The notes: a model not told the origin generated them from the letters alone. A stretch of 64,000 nt of DNA from Hymenobacter sp. APR13 (GCF_000737515.1 NZ_CP006587.1:3591001-3655000); one strand, 5' to 3'; counted from the stretch's first letter, positions 42,656 through 51,092 are shown. Program-made: numbers and translations.

Positions 42656-42803
42656 GTCATGCTGAGCGCAGCCGAAGCATCTCTACCGCTTCGTTGTGGC
42701 GGTTCATTAACCCAAGGTTTAAACCCTGGGCTATGGAGCGGTTGACGTTGGAATCAACTTGATTAGCCAGCGGTAGAAATGCTTCGACTTCGCTCAGCAT
42801 GAC
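42656..42803. repeat. Composite GTCATGCTGAGC element in the cysH-cysD gap
   Basis: Arms beginning GTCATGCTGAGCGCAGCCGA at 42656 and ending at 42803 enclose a TTCGTTGTGGCGGTTCATTA segment and an ACCCTGGGCTATGGAGCG segment. The order is the same as at 39139, so the two are copies of one composite element of about 150 bp. Confidence 0.8.
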
Positions 42804-42819
42804 GTTCTTTTTTGCCGTG

Positions 42820-43596
42820 CTATCTGGCCGGAACCGGCTCCACCACCGGGTCGGGGCCGTCGTGATGCGCGGTGGCGTGCAGGCCGCACTCCTTGGCCGA
42901 AAGGTCTTCCCACCACCAGCGGCCGGCCCGGAAATCCTCGCCGGGCTTGATGGCGCGGGTGCAGGGGGCGCAGCCGATGCTCACGAAGCCCTGCTGGTGC
43001 AGCGGGTTCACCGGAATGCCCTCTTGCTGCACAAAGGCCAGCGCCTGCTCCCAGGTCCAGTCGAAGAGCGGGTGGATTTTTACGAGTTGGTGCGCCGCGT
43101 CCCACTCCACGGGGTCCATCGTCTGCCGGTTCTGCGACTGTTCGGCCCGGATGCCGGTCACCCAGGCCCCGCGGCCGGCCAGGGCCCGGTTCAGGGGCTC
43201 CACCTTGCGGATGTGGCAGCACTCCTTGCGGTTGTCCACGCTCTCGTAGAAGGAGTTCGGGCCTTTCTGCAGGAGCAGGTTTTCCAGGTCCTCGCGCTGC
43301 GGGGCGTACACCGCAATGGGCTTCTGGTAGCGGATCAGCGTCTTATTCCAGGTAGAGTAGGTTTCCTGGAAGTTGCGGCCGGTATCGAGGGTGAACACCT
43401 CAATGGGCAAGTTGTGGGCGAAAATCAGGTGGCTGATGATCTGGTCTTCCAGCCCGAACGAGGTGGAAAAAACGGCCTGACCGGGGAAGGTGTCGGCCAC
43501 CAGACGCAGGCGCTCCAGGGCGGAGGCGGCCACTATGAGAGGGCGCAGGCGGTCCAGCAAGGCGTGGGCGGCCGGCGCAGCATCAGCTGCAGGCAT
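42820..43596 (-). CDS. cysH: Adenylyl-sulfate (APS) reductase, iron-sulfur type
   Basis: The 258-residue enzyme reduces activated sulfate to sulfite. FSTSFGLEDQIISHLI marks the PP-loop-related fold, and FTLDTGRNFQETY follows. Paired cysteines in KECCHIRKVEPL near residue 125 and GCAPCTRAI near 215 are the [4Fe-4S] ligands of APS-specific reductases, while KECGLH near the C-terminus carries the catalytic Cys. No cysC kinase is encoded in the operon, which also favours APS over PAPS. The ATG at 43596 was chosen; an upstream start at 43641 would add 15 residues. It is the first structural gene after the SAM riboswitch leader. Confidence 0.93.
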   Translation of the reverse strand: MPAADAAPAAHALLDRLRPLIVAASALERLRLVADTFPGQAVFSTSFGLEDQIISHLIFAHNLPIEVFTLDTGRNFQETYSTWNKTLIRYQKPIAVYAPQREDLENLLLQKGPNSFYESVDNRKECCHIRKVEPLNRALAGRGAWVTGIRAEQSQNRQTMDPVEWDAAHQLVKIHPLFDWTWEQALAFVQQEGIPVNPLHQQGFVSIGCAPCTRAIKPGEDFRAGRWWWEDLSAKECGLHATAHHDGPDPVVEPVPAR

Positions 43597-43800
43597 AGCA
43601 GAAAGAGGGGAGGAGGAAGCCGCCCGATTGGGTCGCGGCATTCCGGCCGGAAGATGGTTTCGGCGAAAACGGCCTACGCAGCGGCGCAGCGCAGTTTTCA
43701 GCGAAACAGAAACGGGTGTGCGGTTCCCCTGGCCGACGGCGCAAATGCGCGCGTCAGCTCAGAAATAGGCGGCGCACAAACCAGAAAAATGGGAGCGTGC

Positions 43801-43844
43801 CTAGCCCTGACAACAGCCCATGCTCAGCATACCACAACATCCAT
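43801..43844 (-). other. Two tiny Cys-containing reading frames in the cys operon leader (candidate leader peptides)
   Basis: Between the riboswitch and cysH the minus strand has ATG-MDVVVC-stop at 43844-43824 and ATG-MGCCQG-stop at 43821-43801. Both are seven codons long including the stop. Tandem TGT TGT codons in the second recall cysteine-responsive leader peptides known in other phyla. A third overlapping frame of 28 codons (43840-43754, MLWYAEHG...) is also open. Translation is unproven and such short frames arise by chance. Confidence 0.25.
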
Positions 43845-43907
43845 GCTGTACAGCACAGAGGGTAGCAGAAGCGGCGGCGGTGTTGAACAAGGATTTCACG
43901 GCTTGTT

Positions 43908-44001
43908 GTTTTTATATGGTCAGGACTTGGCACCGTTTCGGAAGGTCCGCTGGTTGCCGGCGTTTCGTCGAGCCTGTCTCTCCACGCCTCTGTATAAAAA
44001 C
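43908..44001 (-). promoter_or_regulatory. SAM-I (S-box) riboswitch upstream of the sulfate assimilation operon
   Basis: The minus strand carries the S-box core in order: AGAGGCGTGGAGAGACAGGC, then TCGACGAAACGCCGGCAACC, a variable hairpin and CGGTGCCAAGTCCTGACC. A closing P1 helix GTTTTTATA/TATAAAAAC (43993-44001 with 43908-43916) is perfect. These are the conserved GGAGRGACYGGC, GAAAC..GGCAACC and GGTGCCAANTCC elements of SAM-I. SAM binding should lower expression of cysH and the following genes. No intrinsic terminator was found directly after P1, so the control mechanism is not clear, and the 312-nt distance to cysH is long. Confidence 0.92.
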
Positions 44002-44032
44002 AATCCTTTCGGGGGGTAAAGAATTGGTAGTA

Positions 44033-44065
44033 CAAAGGTAGAAGCGGAAATTTTACACTTCCAAA
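44033..44065 (-). promoter_or_regulatory. Promoter of the cys operon
   Basis: On the minus strand TTTGG (44065-44061), a 20-nt spacer and TACCTTTG (44040-44033) match the full Bacteroidota promoter consensus. Transcription would start about 25 nt before the riboswitch P1 helix. The AT-rich stretch 44041-44150 and the remaining 44151-44426 contain no gene that I can support. Confidence 0.85.
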
Positions 44066-44426
44066 TTATATTTCATTTACAAGGGCGCAGAGCTAATCTT
44101 TGCAGAGGTTATTTTATGGTTAAACTATTAAATTATAGATTTTTATGTGCAAATGGTAGCCGGTTGCAGCAGCTTGGTCCCGACCTGCCAGAACGGCGCA
44201 GCTAGAACCGGTAGCACCGTGCCAGTGCCTTTCCGCCCTATAGCGACCCTAGCCGAAGCGCCACTCTGGCCGGGCCCAGGAGCCGGCTCAATCCGTCGGA
44301 AATCAGGCTGGGGTTTTCCTGCCGTCACGGCCCACTCGTAGGTGGGGGCCAACCTTGGTAGCGGAAACTTCATGTAACCTACAGCCGCGCAACGTAGTCT
44401 TACAGGAGACACCTTGCCTTTCAACT

Positions 44427-45245
44427 ATGCCTGCACTTCCTTCTTCCAAGCGCCTCCAAAACCAAGTAGCCCTCGTCACGGGCGGTAGCTCCGGCATTGG
44501 GGCCGGGGTGGCCCGAGCCCTGGCCGCCGAGGGTGCCCGGGTGTTTGTCAATTACTCGCACAGCGCCGACGATGCGGCCGAAGTGGTGCGTGAAATAGAG
44601 CAGGCCGGCGGCCAGGCCACAGTGCTGCAGGCCGATGTGAGCAAGGAAGAAGACGTGCTGCGCATGTTCGACCAGATCCGCGAGCAGGCCGGCACGCTGC
44701 ATATCCTCATCAACAACTCCGGCATCCAGGACGATGCCCCGCTGCTGAACATGACGCTGGAGCAGTGGCAGAAAGTTATTGGCGTGAACCTGACCGGGCA
44801 GTTTTTGTGCGCCCGCGAGGCCGCCCGCGAGTTTGTGCGGCGCGGCCCGCAGCCGGAGATTTCCAAAGCCACCGGCAAAATCATCTGTATGAGTTCGGTG
44901 CACGAGGTTATTCCCTGGGCTGGGCACGTCAACTACGCCACCAGCAAGGGCGGTATCATGCAGTTGATGAAGACGATGGCCCAGGAACTGGCCCCGCACC
45001 GCATCCGGGTGAACAGCATCGGCCCCGGAGCCATTGCCACGCCCATCAACCTCTCGGCCCGCGACACGCCGCAGGAGGAGAAAGACCTGCTTACGCTCAT
45101 TCCCTACGGCCGCATCGGCGAGCCGGCCGACATCGGCAACGTGGCCGTGTGGCTGGCTTCCGACGAGTCGGATTACGTGACCGGCATCACGCTCTTCGCC
45201 GATGGCGGCATGACGCTCTACCCCGGTTTCGCCGACAACGGCTGA
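44427..45245 (+). CDS. Short-chain dehydrogenase (glucose 1-dehydrogenase-like)
   Basis: The 272-residue SDR has TGGSSGIGAGVARAL near residue 17, NNSG in place of NNAG near 95, the catalytic Ser in MSSVHEV near 152 and YATSK (YxxxK) near 165. The end (DYVTGITLFADGGMTLYPGF) is typical of glucose-1-dehydrogenase-type SDRs. It lies 110 bp upstream of a GH63-type glycosidase on the same strand, so a role in sugar oxidation is plausible but inferred. The ATG at 44427 is preferred over the upstream in-frame start. Confidence 0.9.
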   Translation: MPALPSSKRLQNQVALVTGGSSGIGAGVARALAAEGARVFVNYSHSADDAAEVVREIEQAGGQATVLQADVSKEEDVLRMFDQIREQAGTLHILINNSGIQDDAPLLNMTLEQWQKVIGVNLTGQFLCAREAAREFVRRGPQPEISKATGKIICMSSVHEVIPWAGHVNYATSKGGIMQLMKTMAQELAPHRIRVNSIGPGAIATPINLSARDTPQEEKDLLTLIPYGRIGEPADIGNVAVWLASDESDYVTGITLFADGGMTLYPGFADNG

Positions 45246-45355
45246 GCCACTGATACCAGAAAAACGCTGGCCCTGGCGCAGACAGGGGCCAGCCAGGAGC
45301 GCGTCAGCGGCGCCAGTGACAACCTAAGGCCTTAATCAACCAGCAATTTTATCCA

Positions 45356-48001
45356 ATGAACGAGGAACAGCGCCGGCAGCAGGAGCTGCGGGAGGGCCGG
45401 CAGCACTGGCACCAGTTCGGCCCCTACGTGAGCGACCGGCAGTGGGGTACCGTGCGCGAAGACTACTCGGCCGATGCCCAGCCCTGGAACTACACCACCC
45501 ACGACATGGCCCGCAGCCTGGCCTACCGCTGGGGTGAGGATGCGCTGGGCGGTATCTGCGACGACCAGCAGCTGCTGTGCCTGGGTTTGGGACTCTGGAA
45601 CGGGCAGGACACCATCCTGAAAGAGCGCCTGTTCGGCCTCAGTGGGCCCGAAGGCAACCACGGTGAGGACGTGAAGGAACTCTACTACTACCTCGACAAC
45701 ACGCCCACCCACTCCTACATGCGGATGCTCTACAAGTACCCGCAGCACGCCTTTCCGTATGACTGGCTGGTGAAGGAAAACGGCCGCCGCAACCGCCAGA
45801 AACCCGAGTTTGAGCTCACCGACACCTGCATCTTCCGCGAAGACCGGTACTTCGACGTCTTCCTCGACTACGCCAAAGTCGGCCCTACCGACCTGCTCAT
45901 GCAGATTACGGTGCACAACCGCGGCCCGCACGAGGCGCTGCTGCATGTGCTGCCGCAACTGTGGTTCCGCAATACTTGGAGCTGGGGCAACGAAGCCTAT
46001 AAGCCCCGCCTAGCCGCCGCCGACACCGGCCGGATTTGCGTGGACCACGCCAAGCTGCCCGCTCTGGAGCTCTACTGCGACCAGCCTGCCGACCAGCCCT
46101 GCACGCTGCTGTTCTGCGACAACGAAACCAACACCGCCCGCCTCTACCAAGCCCCCAACCCCGCCCCGTACTGCAAAGACGGCATCCACGAATACGTGGT
46201 ACAGGGCGAGAAAACGGCCATCAACCCGGCCCGGGAAGGCACCAAGGCTGCTGCGCACTACACCCTCAACGTGCCGCCCGGCGAGAGCCGCACCGTGCGC
46301 GTGCGGCTGGCCGCCCCCGGCCTCGCGGCGCCCTTCGAGGAGTTTGAGGCGCTGATGAGCCAGCGCAAAGCCGAGGCCGACCAGTTCTACGCCGACCTGC
46401 AGCACGACCTGGCCAGCACCGACGCCCGCAATGTGCAGCGCCAGGCCCTGGCCGGCATGCTCTGGAGCAAGCAGTTCTACTACTACGACGTGCCCGAGTG
46501 GCTGGCCGGCGACCCCACCATGCCACCCCCGCCGCCTGAGCGGCAGCACGGTCGCAACAGCACCTGGCCCCACCTCAACAACGCCGACATCATCTCGATG
46601 CCCGACAAGTGGGAGTACCCGTGGTATGCGGCCTGGGATTTGGCGTTTCACTGCATTCCGCTGGCATTGGTGGACGTGGAGTTTGCCAAGCACCAGCTAC
46701 GCCTGCTCTGCCAGGACTGGTACATGCACCCCAGCGGCCAACTGCCCGCCTACGAGTGGAAGCTGGAAGACGTGAACCCGCCGGTACATGCCTACGCCAC
46801 CTGGCGGGTCTACAAAATGTGCCTCAAGCACAGCGGCAACCCCGACACGGCCTTCCTGGAAAGCATGTTCCATCGGCTGCTGCTGAACTTTACGTGGTGG
46901 GTGAACCGCAAAGACCGCCACAACCGCAACGTATTCGAGGGCGGCTTCCTGGGCCTTGACAACATCGGCGTGTTCGATAGAAGCGCGCCGCTGCCCACCG
47001 GCGGCCACATCGAGCAGGCCGACGGCACCAGCTGGATGGCCATGTTCGCGCTCAACATGATGCGCATTGCGCTGGAGCTGTCCAAGACCAACCCGGTGTA
47101 CCAGGACATGGCCAGCAAGTTCTTCGAGCATTTCCTCTACATCGCCCACGCCATGAGCAGCTTCTCGGAAGGCGAAATTGACATGTGGGACGAGCAGGAC
47201 GAGTTCTACTACGACGTGCTCAACACGCCCGACAAAGGCCGGGTGAGCTTGCGGATCCGGTCGATGGTGGGGCTGATTCCGCTGTTTGCGGTGGAAGTGC
47301 TGGACGAGGACGCCCTGCGCGGCGCCCCGCAGTTTGTGCGCCGCCTCAACTGGTTTCTCGACCACCGCCCGCAGCTGGCAGCCCTCGTGAGCCGCTGGCA
47401 GGAGCCCGGCAAAGGCCAGCGCCACCTGCTCTCGCTGCTGCGCGGCCACCGCATGAAGTTGCTGCTGCGCCGCATGCTCGACGAGGCCGAGTTTCTATCG
47501 GATTACGGCGTGCGGGCGTTGTCGCGCTACCACCTCAAGCACCCGTTCCGGCTGCAGGTGGCAGATGGCCCGGATGCCGTAGTGGCCTACGAGCCCGGCG
47601 AGTCCACCACCTCGCTGTTTGGCGGCAACAGCAACTGGCGCGGCCCCATCTGGATGCCCATGAACTTCCTGATCATCGAGTCCTTGCAGCGGTTCTACCA
47701 CTACTACGGCCCCGAGTTCAAGGTGGAGTATCCGACCAACTCCGGCCACATGCACACGCTGCAGGAAATCGCCCAGGCCCTCACCGAGCGCCTCACCAAG
47801 TTGTTTCTGCGCGACGAGCAGGGCCACCGCCCCGCCTTCGGCGACGACCGTCAGCTCCAGACCGACCCGCACTTCCAGGACTACCTGCTCTTTCACGAGT
47901 ACTTCCATGGCGACACCGGCCGCGGCCTCGGCGCCAGCCACCAAACCGGCTGGACCGGCCTCATCGCCAAGCTCCTGCAGTACCGCCAGCTGGAAGAATA
48001 G
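45356..48001 (+). CDS. GH63-like (MGH1 type) glycoside hydrolase
   Basis: The 881-residue cytoplasmic protein has an N-terminal beta-rich domain (GPYVSDRQWGTVREDYS; WNYTTHDMARSLAYRW) and a C-terminal (alpha/alpha)6 barrel. Barrel motifs include YAAWDLAFHCIPLALVD (probable acid/base Asp near residue 428), SNWRGPIWMPMNFLIIESL near 760 and GASHQTGWTGLIAKLL at the end. These match bacterial GH63 proteins related to mannosyl-oligosaccharide glucosidase. No signal peptide is present, so the substrate is probably an intracellular oligosaccharide or glycoside. It may work with the upstream dehydrogenase. Confidence 0.88.
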   Translation: MNEEQRRQQELREGRQHWHQFGPYVSDRQWGTVREDYSADAQPWNYTTHDMARSLAYRWGEDALGGICDDQQLLCLGLGLWNGQDTILKERLFGLSGPEGNHGEDVKELYYYLDNTPTHSYMRMLYKYPQHAFPYDWLVKENGRRNRQKPEFELTDTCIFREDRYFDVFLDYAKVGPTDLLMQITVHNRGPHEALLHVLPQLWFRNTWSWGNEAYKPRLAAADTGRICVDHAKLPALELYCDQPADQPCTLLFCDNETNTARLYQAPNPAPYCKDGIHEYVVQGEKTAINPAREGTKAAAHYTLNVPPGESRTVRVRLAAPGLAAPFEEFEALMSQRKAEADQFYADLQHDLASTDARNVQRQALAGMLWSKQFYYYDVPEWLAGDPTMPPPPPERQHGRNSTWPHLNNADIISMPDKWEYPWYAAWDLAFHCIPLALVDVEFAKHQLRLLCQDWYMHPSGQLPAYEWKLEDVNPPVHAYATWRVYKMCLKHSGNPDTAFLESMFHRLLLNFTWWVNRKDRHNRNVFEGGFLGLDNIGVFDRSAPLPTGGHIEQADGTSWMAMFALNMMRIALELSKTNPVYQDMASKFFEHFLYIAHAMSSFSEGEIDMWDEQDEFYYDVLNTPDKGRVSLRIRSMVGLIPLFAVEVLDEDALRGAPQFVRRLNWFLDHRPQLAALVSRWQEPGKGQRHLLSLLRGHRMKLLLRRMLDEAEFLSDYGVRALSRYHLKHPFRLQVADGPDAVVAYEPGESTTSLFGGNSNWRGPIWMPMNFLIIESLQRFYHYYGPEFKVEYPTNSGHMHTLQEIAQALTERLTKLFLRDEQGHRPAFGDDRQLQTDPHFQDYLLFHEYFHGDTGRGLGASHQTGWTGLIAKLLQYRQLEE

Positions 48002-48034
48002 ATTTCAGCATGACGTGCTTTCCTAAATCCCGTA

Positions 48035-48652
48035 ATGATGTGGCTTGACTTCACGACCACCATTTCCGACGGCATGGCCTACTGGCCCGATAACGCCCCG
48101 GTGCGTATCCGCAAAACTCTGAGCATGGCCGACGGCGCCGCCGCCAACGTCACGGAAATGAGCCTGAGCGTGCACACTGGCACCCACGTGGATGCCCCGC
48201 GCCATTTCCTGCCCGATGGCCCCGACGTCACGCAGCTGGACCTGAGCACCCTGATGGGCCCGGCGCTGCTGGTGGAGGTCGACGACGAGCGGTTTATCAC
48301 GCGGGCCGCCGTGGAGCACCTGCAGCTGCAGCCCCACGACCGGGTGCTGTTCAAAACCCGCAACTCCCGCCACGACTGGGCCACCCAACCCTTCAACCCC
48401 GATTTCGTGCGCCTCCGCGCCGATGCCGCCGAGTGGCTCCGCGACCAGGGCGTCGTCTGCGTCGGGGTCGACTACATATCGGTGGGCCCGGCCGATACCC
48501 ACCACGCTTTGCTCGACGCCGGCATCAGCATCATTGAGGGCCTGGCCCTGCAGCACGCCGCGCCTGGCCGCTACGAGCTGCTGTGCTTGCCCCTGAAGGT
48601 AGCCGGCGCCGACGGGGCCCCGGCCCGCGTGCTGGCCCGCCGCCTGGAGTAG
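48035..48652 (+). CDS. Cyclase/kynurenine formamidase-like metal-dependent hydrolase
   Basis: The 205-residue protein belongs to the cyclase family (Pfam Cyclase). SVHTGTHVDAPRHFLPDGPDV near residue 47 is the HxGTHxDxPxH metal-binding motif, and GVDYISVGPADTHHALLDAGI matches the second conserved block. Members hydrolyse amide or lactone bonds (kynurenine formamidase, isatin hydrolase). With no tryptophan-pathway neighbours, I cannot assign the substrate. The start is one of two adjacent ATG codons (48035 or 48038), 33 bp after the glycosidase stop. Confidence 0.88.
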   Translation: MMWLDFTTTISDGMAYWPDNAPVRIRKTLSMADGAAANVTEMSLSVHTGTHVDAPRHFLPDGPDVTQLDLSTLMGPALLVEVDDERFITRAAVEHLQLQPHDRVLFKTRNSRHDWATQPFNPDFVRLRADAAEWLRDQGVVCVGVDYISVGPADTHHALLDAGISIIEGLALQHAAPGRYELLCLPLKVAGADGAPARVLARRLE

Positions 48653-48823
48653 TCTGGAGTGCCGCGGGTGGGAGTGAGGCGGAACTGGTCTGGCCCGGTT
48701 CAGGCCCGCGTAAGCAGTGGTGGCACCGGCCTCAGGCGGCTTCCTACCGTAAAAATACCTATACTGCTTCCTCCCAAACCCCTCAATGCGGAGCCTTTTC
48801 TTTGGCTGCGCTGTTCTGTTCCC

Positions 48824-49534
48824 GTGATTGATTCTGCTGCTACCACCCCGCGCCCCGATTTGCTGCGCGTACCCTACGACGACTACCGCGCCCTGCCCGC
48901 CATTGCCAACTCCGACCTGTCCCGCCTGCGCGACGCGCTGAACGGCCGGCCGCCGCGCCCCACCACGTCCAGCGGCGCGCTGGGCCTGGGCACGGCCTTC
49001 CACACCGCGCTGCTCGAGCCCGACCTCTACGAGCCCGGCCTGCCCGGCATCAACGACACGCTGGTGTGGTGGATGGTGGAAGGCGTGCAACTGAACCCGC
49101 AGGTGAGCGAGTGGCTGAAAACCGGCATTGCCGAGCCCAGCTGCGTGTTCACCGAAGCCGTAACCGGCACGCTCTGCAAGCTCCGCGCCGACCTCATCGT
49201 GGATCAGCCCGGTCAGCCCTACACCATCATCGATTTCAAAACCACCCTGGCCCGCGACCATCAGCACTTTGTGGCCCAGTGCAGCGGCTACGACTATGAC
49301 CGGCAGGCCGCCTTCTACGCCGATGCCCTGCGCGCCGACCGGTTTGTGCTGGTAGGAGTGCAGAAGGTGGAGCCCTTCAGCCTGTTCGTGTACGAGGTGC
49401 CGCGCTTCATGCTCTCGGAGGGCCGCGCCAAATACCTGCGCCTGCTCAAACAGCTGCAGCCCGACACGCCCGTGCCGGCCTCAGTAGCCGGCGCCGTGCG
49501 CGACGTCCGCGACGCGCTATTGGGCACCGAATAG
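48824..49534 (+). CDS. RecE/exodeoxyribonuclease VIII-like PD-(D/E)XK nuclease, stand-alone
   Basis: From the GTG at 48824 the product is 236 residues. GTAFHTALLEPD near residue 57 is the His-containing motif of RecE-type exonucleases. The catalytic core is D123 (LRADLIVDQ), D137-F-K139 (IIDFKTT) and Q161 (RQAAFYADAL). These proteins usually degrade one DNA strand in phage recombination and sit beside RecT. No phage or recombinase gene is nearby, so it may be a domesticated enzyme. The start is uncertain because the frame is open upstream and lacks a good ATG. Confidence 0.8.
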   Translation: MIDSAATTPRPDLLRVPYDDYRALPAIANSDLSRLRDALNGRPPRPTTSSGALGLGTAFHTALLEPDLYEPGLPGINDTLVWWMVEGVQLNPQVSEWLKTGIAEPSCVFTEAVTGTLCKLRADLIVDQPGQPYTIIDFKTTLARDHQHFVAQCSGYDYDRQAAFYADALRADRFVLVGVQKVEPFSLFVYEVPRFMLSEGRAKYLRLLKQLQPDTPVPASVAGAVRDVRDALLGTE

Positions 49535-49638
49535 GCCGATACATATAATAGTAGAAAGCTCAATAGTATTTTAAGAAGTAATTCAACGAAAATGGAAAAT
49601 TAAACCTGATTATTTTAGGAGTTACTGAAATTGATTTT

Positions 49639-49820
49639 TATACTTGCATACATCTGACGAAAACAGCTCCTGACCATGCGCCTTTTCTGCAATAATCTTC
49701 CTAATAATAACTCGAATAATAATCCGATTCGAGGCAGGAAGGCTATTGCTCCATTGGAGATATAAAAAATCAACCACTGATTTTTTAAGCAGCCTTCCCT
49801 CATCCGGAAGGCTTTTTTTT
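49639..49820 (+). ncRNA. Candidate structured small RNA or asnA leader, low-GC
   Basis: A near-consensus -7 box (TATACTTG at 49639-49646) is followed by nested hairpins in unusually AT-rich DNA. CTTCCT/AGGAAG (49697-49702 with 49736-49741) encloses CTCGAAT/ATTCGAG (49711-49717 with 49727-49733). AAAAAATCA/TGATTTTTT is at 49764-49786, and then comes the terminator at 49791. GGAAGGCT occurs twice (49737 and 49806), so AGCCTTCC can pair with either copy, as in an attenuator. No protein frame here looks real. It lies 160 bp upstream of asnA. It matches no RNA family that I know. Confidence 0.45.
49791..49813 (+). terminator. Intrinsic terminator in the nuclease-asnA gap
   Basis: An 8-bp stem AGCCTTCC/GGAAGGCT with a 7-nt loop is followed by T8. 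It could end the nuclease transcript, a small RNA, or act as a conditional terminator for asnA. Confidence 0.8.
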
Positions 49821-49981
49821 GTGCCTGCCGAACCGGTTGCCTGATTTTGCCGGCCGGAGTGGTGTCGTACTTTTTTCGGCACGCTTAATTTCTGGAAATT
49901 AAAAACTCCCGATGGGGAGGCTGGAAAACGCGTGCCTTTTTTAAATAAAATCACTCACGTCACTTAAATATAAAACGCATC

Positions 49982-50989
49982 ATGACTGCCCCCGAAATGC
50001 TCAAAACCGAAGAAGCCATCAGCTTTGTGAAAGACACCTTCTCCCGGGAATTGTCGTCGCAGCTGCACCTGGTGAAAGTATCCTCGCCGATTGCCGTGCT
50101 CGATGGCACCGGCATCAACGACGACCTAAACGGGATTGAGCGGCCAGTAGGCTTCCCTGTGAAGGCCCTGGACGAGCGCCGCGCCGTGGTGGTGCACTCG
50201 CTGGCCAAGTGGAAGCGGGTGCGCCTGCAGGAGCTCGGCATCGAGGCCGGCCGCGGCCTGCTCACCGACATGCGCGCCCTGCGCCCCGACGAGGACTACT
50301 CGCCCATCCACTCCATCTACGTAGACCAGTGGGACTGGGAAAAGCACATCAGCGCCGAGCAGCGCACGCCGGAGTTTCTGCAGGCCACGGTGGAGCGCAT
50401 CTACGAGGCCCTGCGCACCACCGAGGCCCGCATAGCCGAAGCCTACCCGGAAATTACGCCGGTGCTGCCCGGCAAAATCACGTTTGTGCACGCCGAAGAC
50501 CTGCTCCGCCAGTACCCGACCCTCACGCCCAAGGAGCGCGAGCATGAGGTGGTGAAGCAGTACGGCGCGGTGTTCCTGATGGGCATCGGCGGCGAGCTGA
50601 GCCACGGCGAGGCCCACGACGGCCGCGCCCCTGACTACGACGACTGGAGCACCGAAACCGCCGCCGGCTACCGCGGCCTCAACGGCGACATCCTGCTCTG
50701 GCACCCCATCCTGCAAACCTCCTTCGAGGTATCATCGATGGGCATTCGGGTGGATAAGCACGCGCTGGTGCGCCAGCTGGCGTTGCGCGGCTGCGAAGAC
50801 CGGCAGGAGCTGTCGTTTCACTCGCGCTTGCTCAAGGACGAGCTGCCGCAGAGCATAGGCGGGGGCATCGGGCAGAGCCGGGTGTGCATGTTCATGCTGC
50901 GCAAAGGCCACATCGGGGAGGTGCAGGTGAGCATCTGGCCCGAGGCCGTGCGCACCGAGCTGGCGGGGGCCGGGGTAGGGCTGCTGTAA
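49982..50989 (+). CDS. asnA: Aspartate-ammonia ligase (asparagine synthetase A)
   Basis: AsnA makes asparagine from aspartate, ammonia and ATP in the cytoplasm. The 335-residue protein contains family blocks SSPIAVLDGTGINDDLNGIE near residue 35, VVHSLAKWKR near 70, YVDQWDWEKHI near 113 and SSMGIRVD near 250. Its C-terminus has the class II synthetase-like GGGIGQSRVCMFMLRKGHIGEVQ. Length matches E. coli AsnA (330). It is a single-gene unit with a structured upstream region and a terminator downstream. Confidence 0.96.
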   Translation: MTAPEMLKTEEAISFVKDTFSRELSSQLHLVKVSSPIAVLDGTGINDDLNGIERPVGFPVKALDERRAVVVHSLAKWKRVRLQELGIEAGRGLLTDMRALRPDEDYSPIHSIYVDQWDWEKHISAEQRTPEFLQATVERIYEALRTTEARIAEAYPEITPVLPGKITFVHAEDLLRQYPTLTPKEREHEVVKQYGAVFLMGIGGELSHGEAHDGRAPDYDDWSTETAAGYRGLNGDILLWHPILQTSFEVSSMGIRVDKHALVRQLALRGCEDRQELSFHSRLLKDELPQSIGGGIGQSRVCMFMLRKGHIGEVQVSIWPEAVRTELAGAGVGLL

Positions 50990-51092
50990 GGCACCCTGAA
51001 AACGGTTTTCGGGGCGATGCGCAAGCGGCGCCCGCCGGAGTCAGGCGCGTACCGTTCCGGAAACTTGCATAGGTTCGCTACCTCTAACAGCG

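Noticed and set aside
43754..44035. 93-codon minus-strand frame in the cys leader
   Set aside because: It overlaps the SAM-I riboswitch core and promoter, so it is coincidental. The only part worth noting is the set of very short frames reported separately.
48824..49534. Prophage remnant suggested by the RecE-like gene
   Set aside because: No integrase, capsid, terminase, RecT or attachment-site duplication was seen nearby, and the flanking genes are housekeeping.
49622..49954. Minus-strand 110-codon frame in the asnA upstream gap
   Set aside because: Low-complexity translation with no domain, crossing a terminator and several hairpins; a structured RNA explains the region better.
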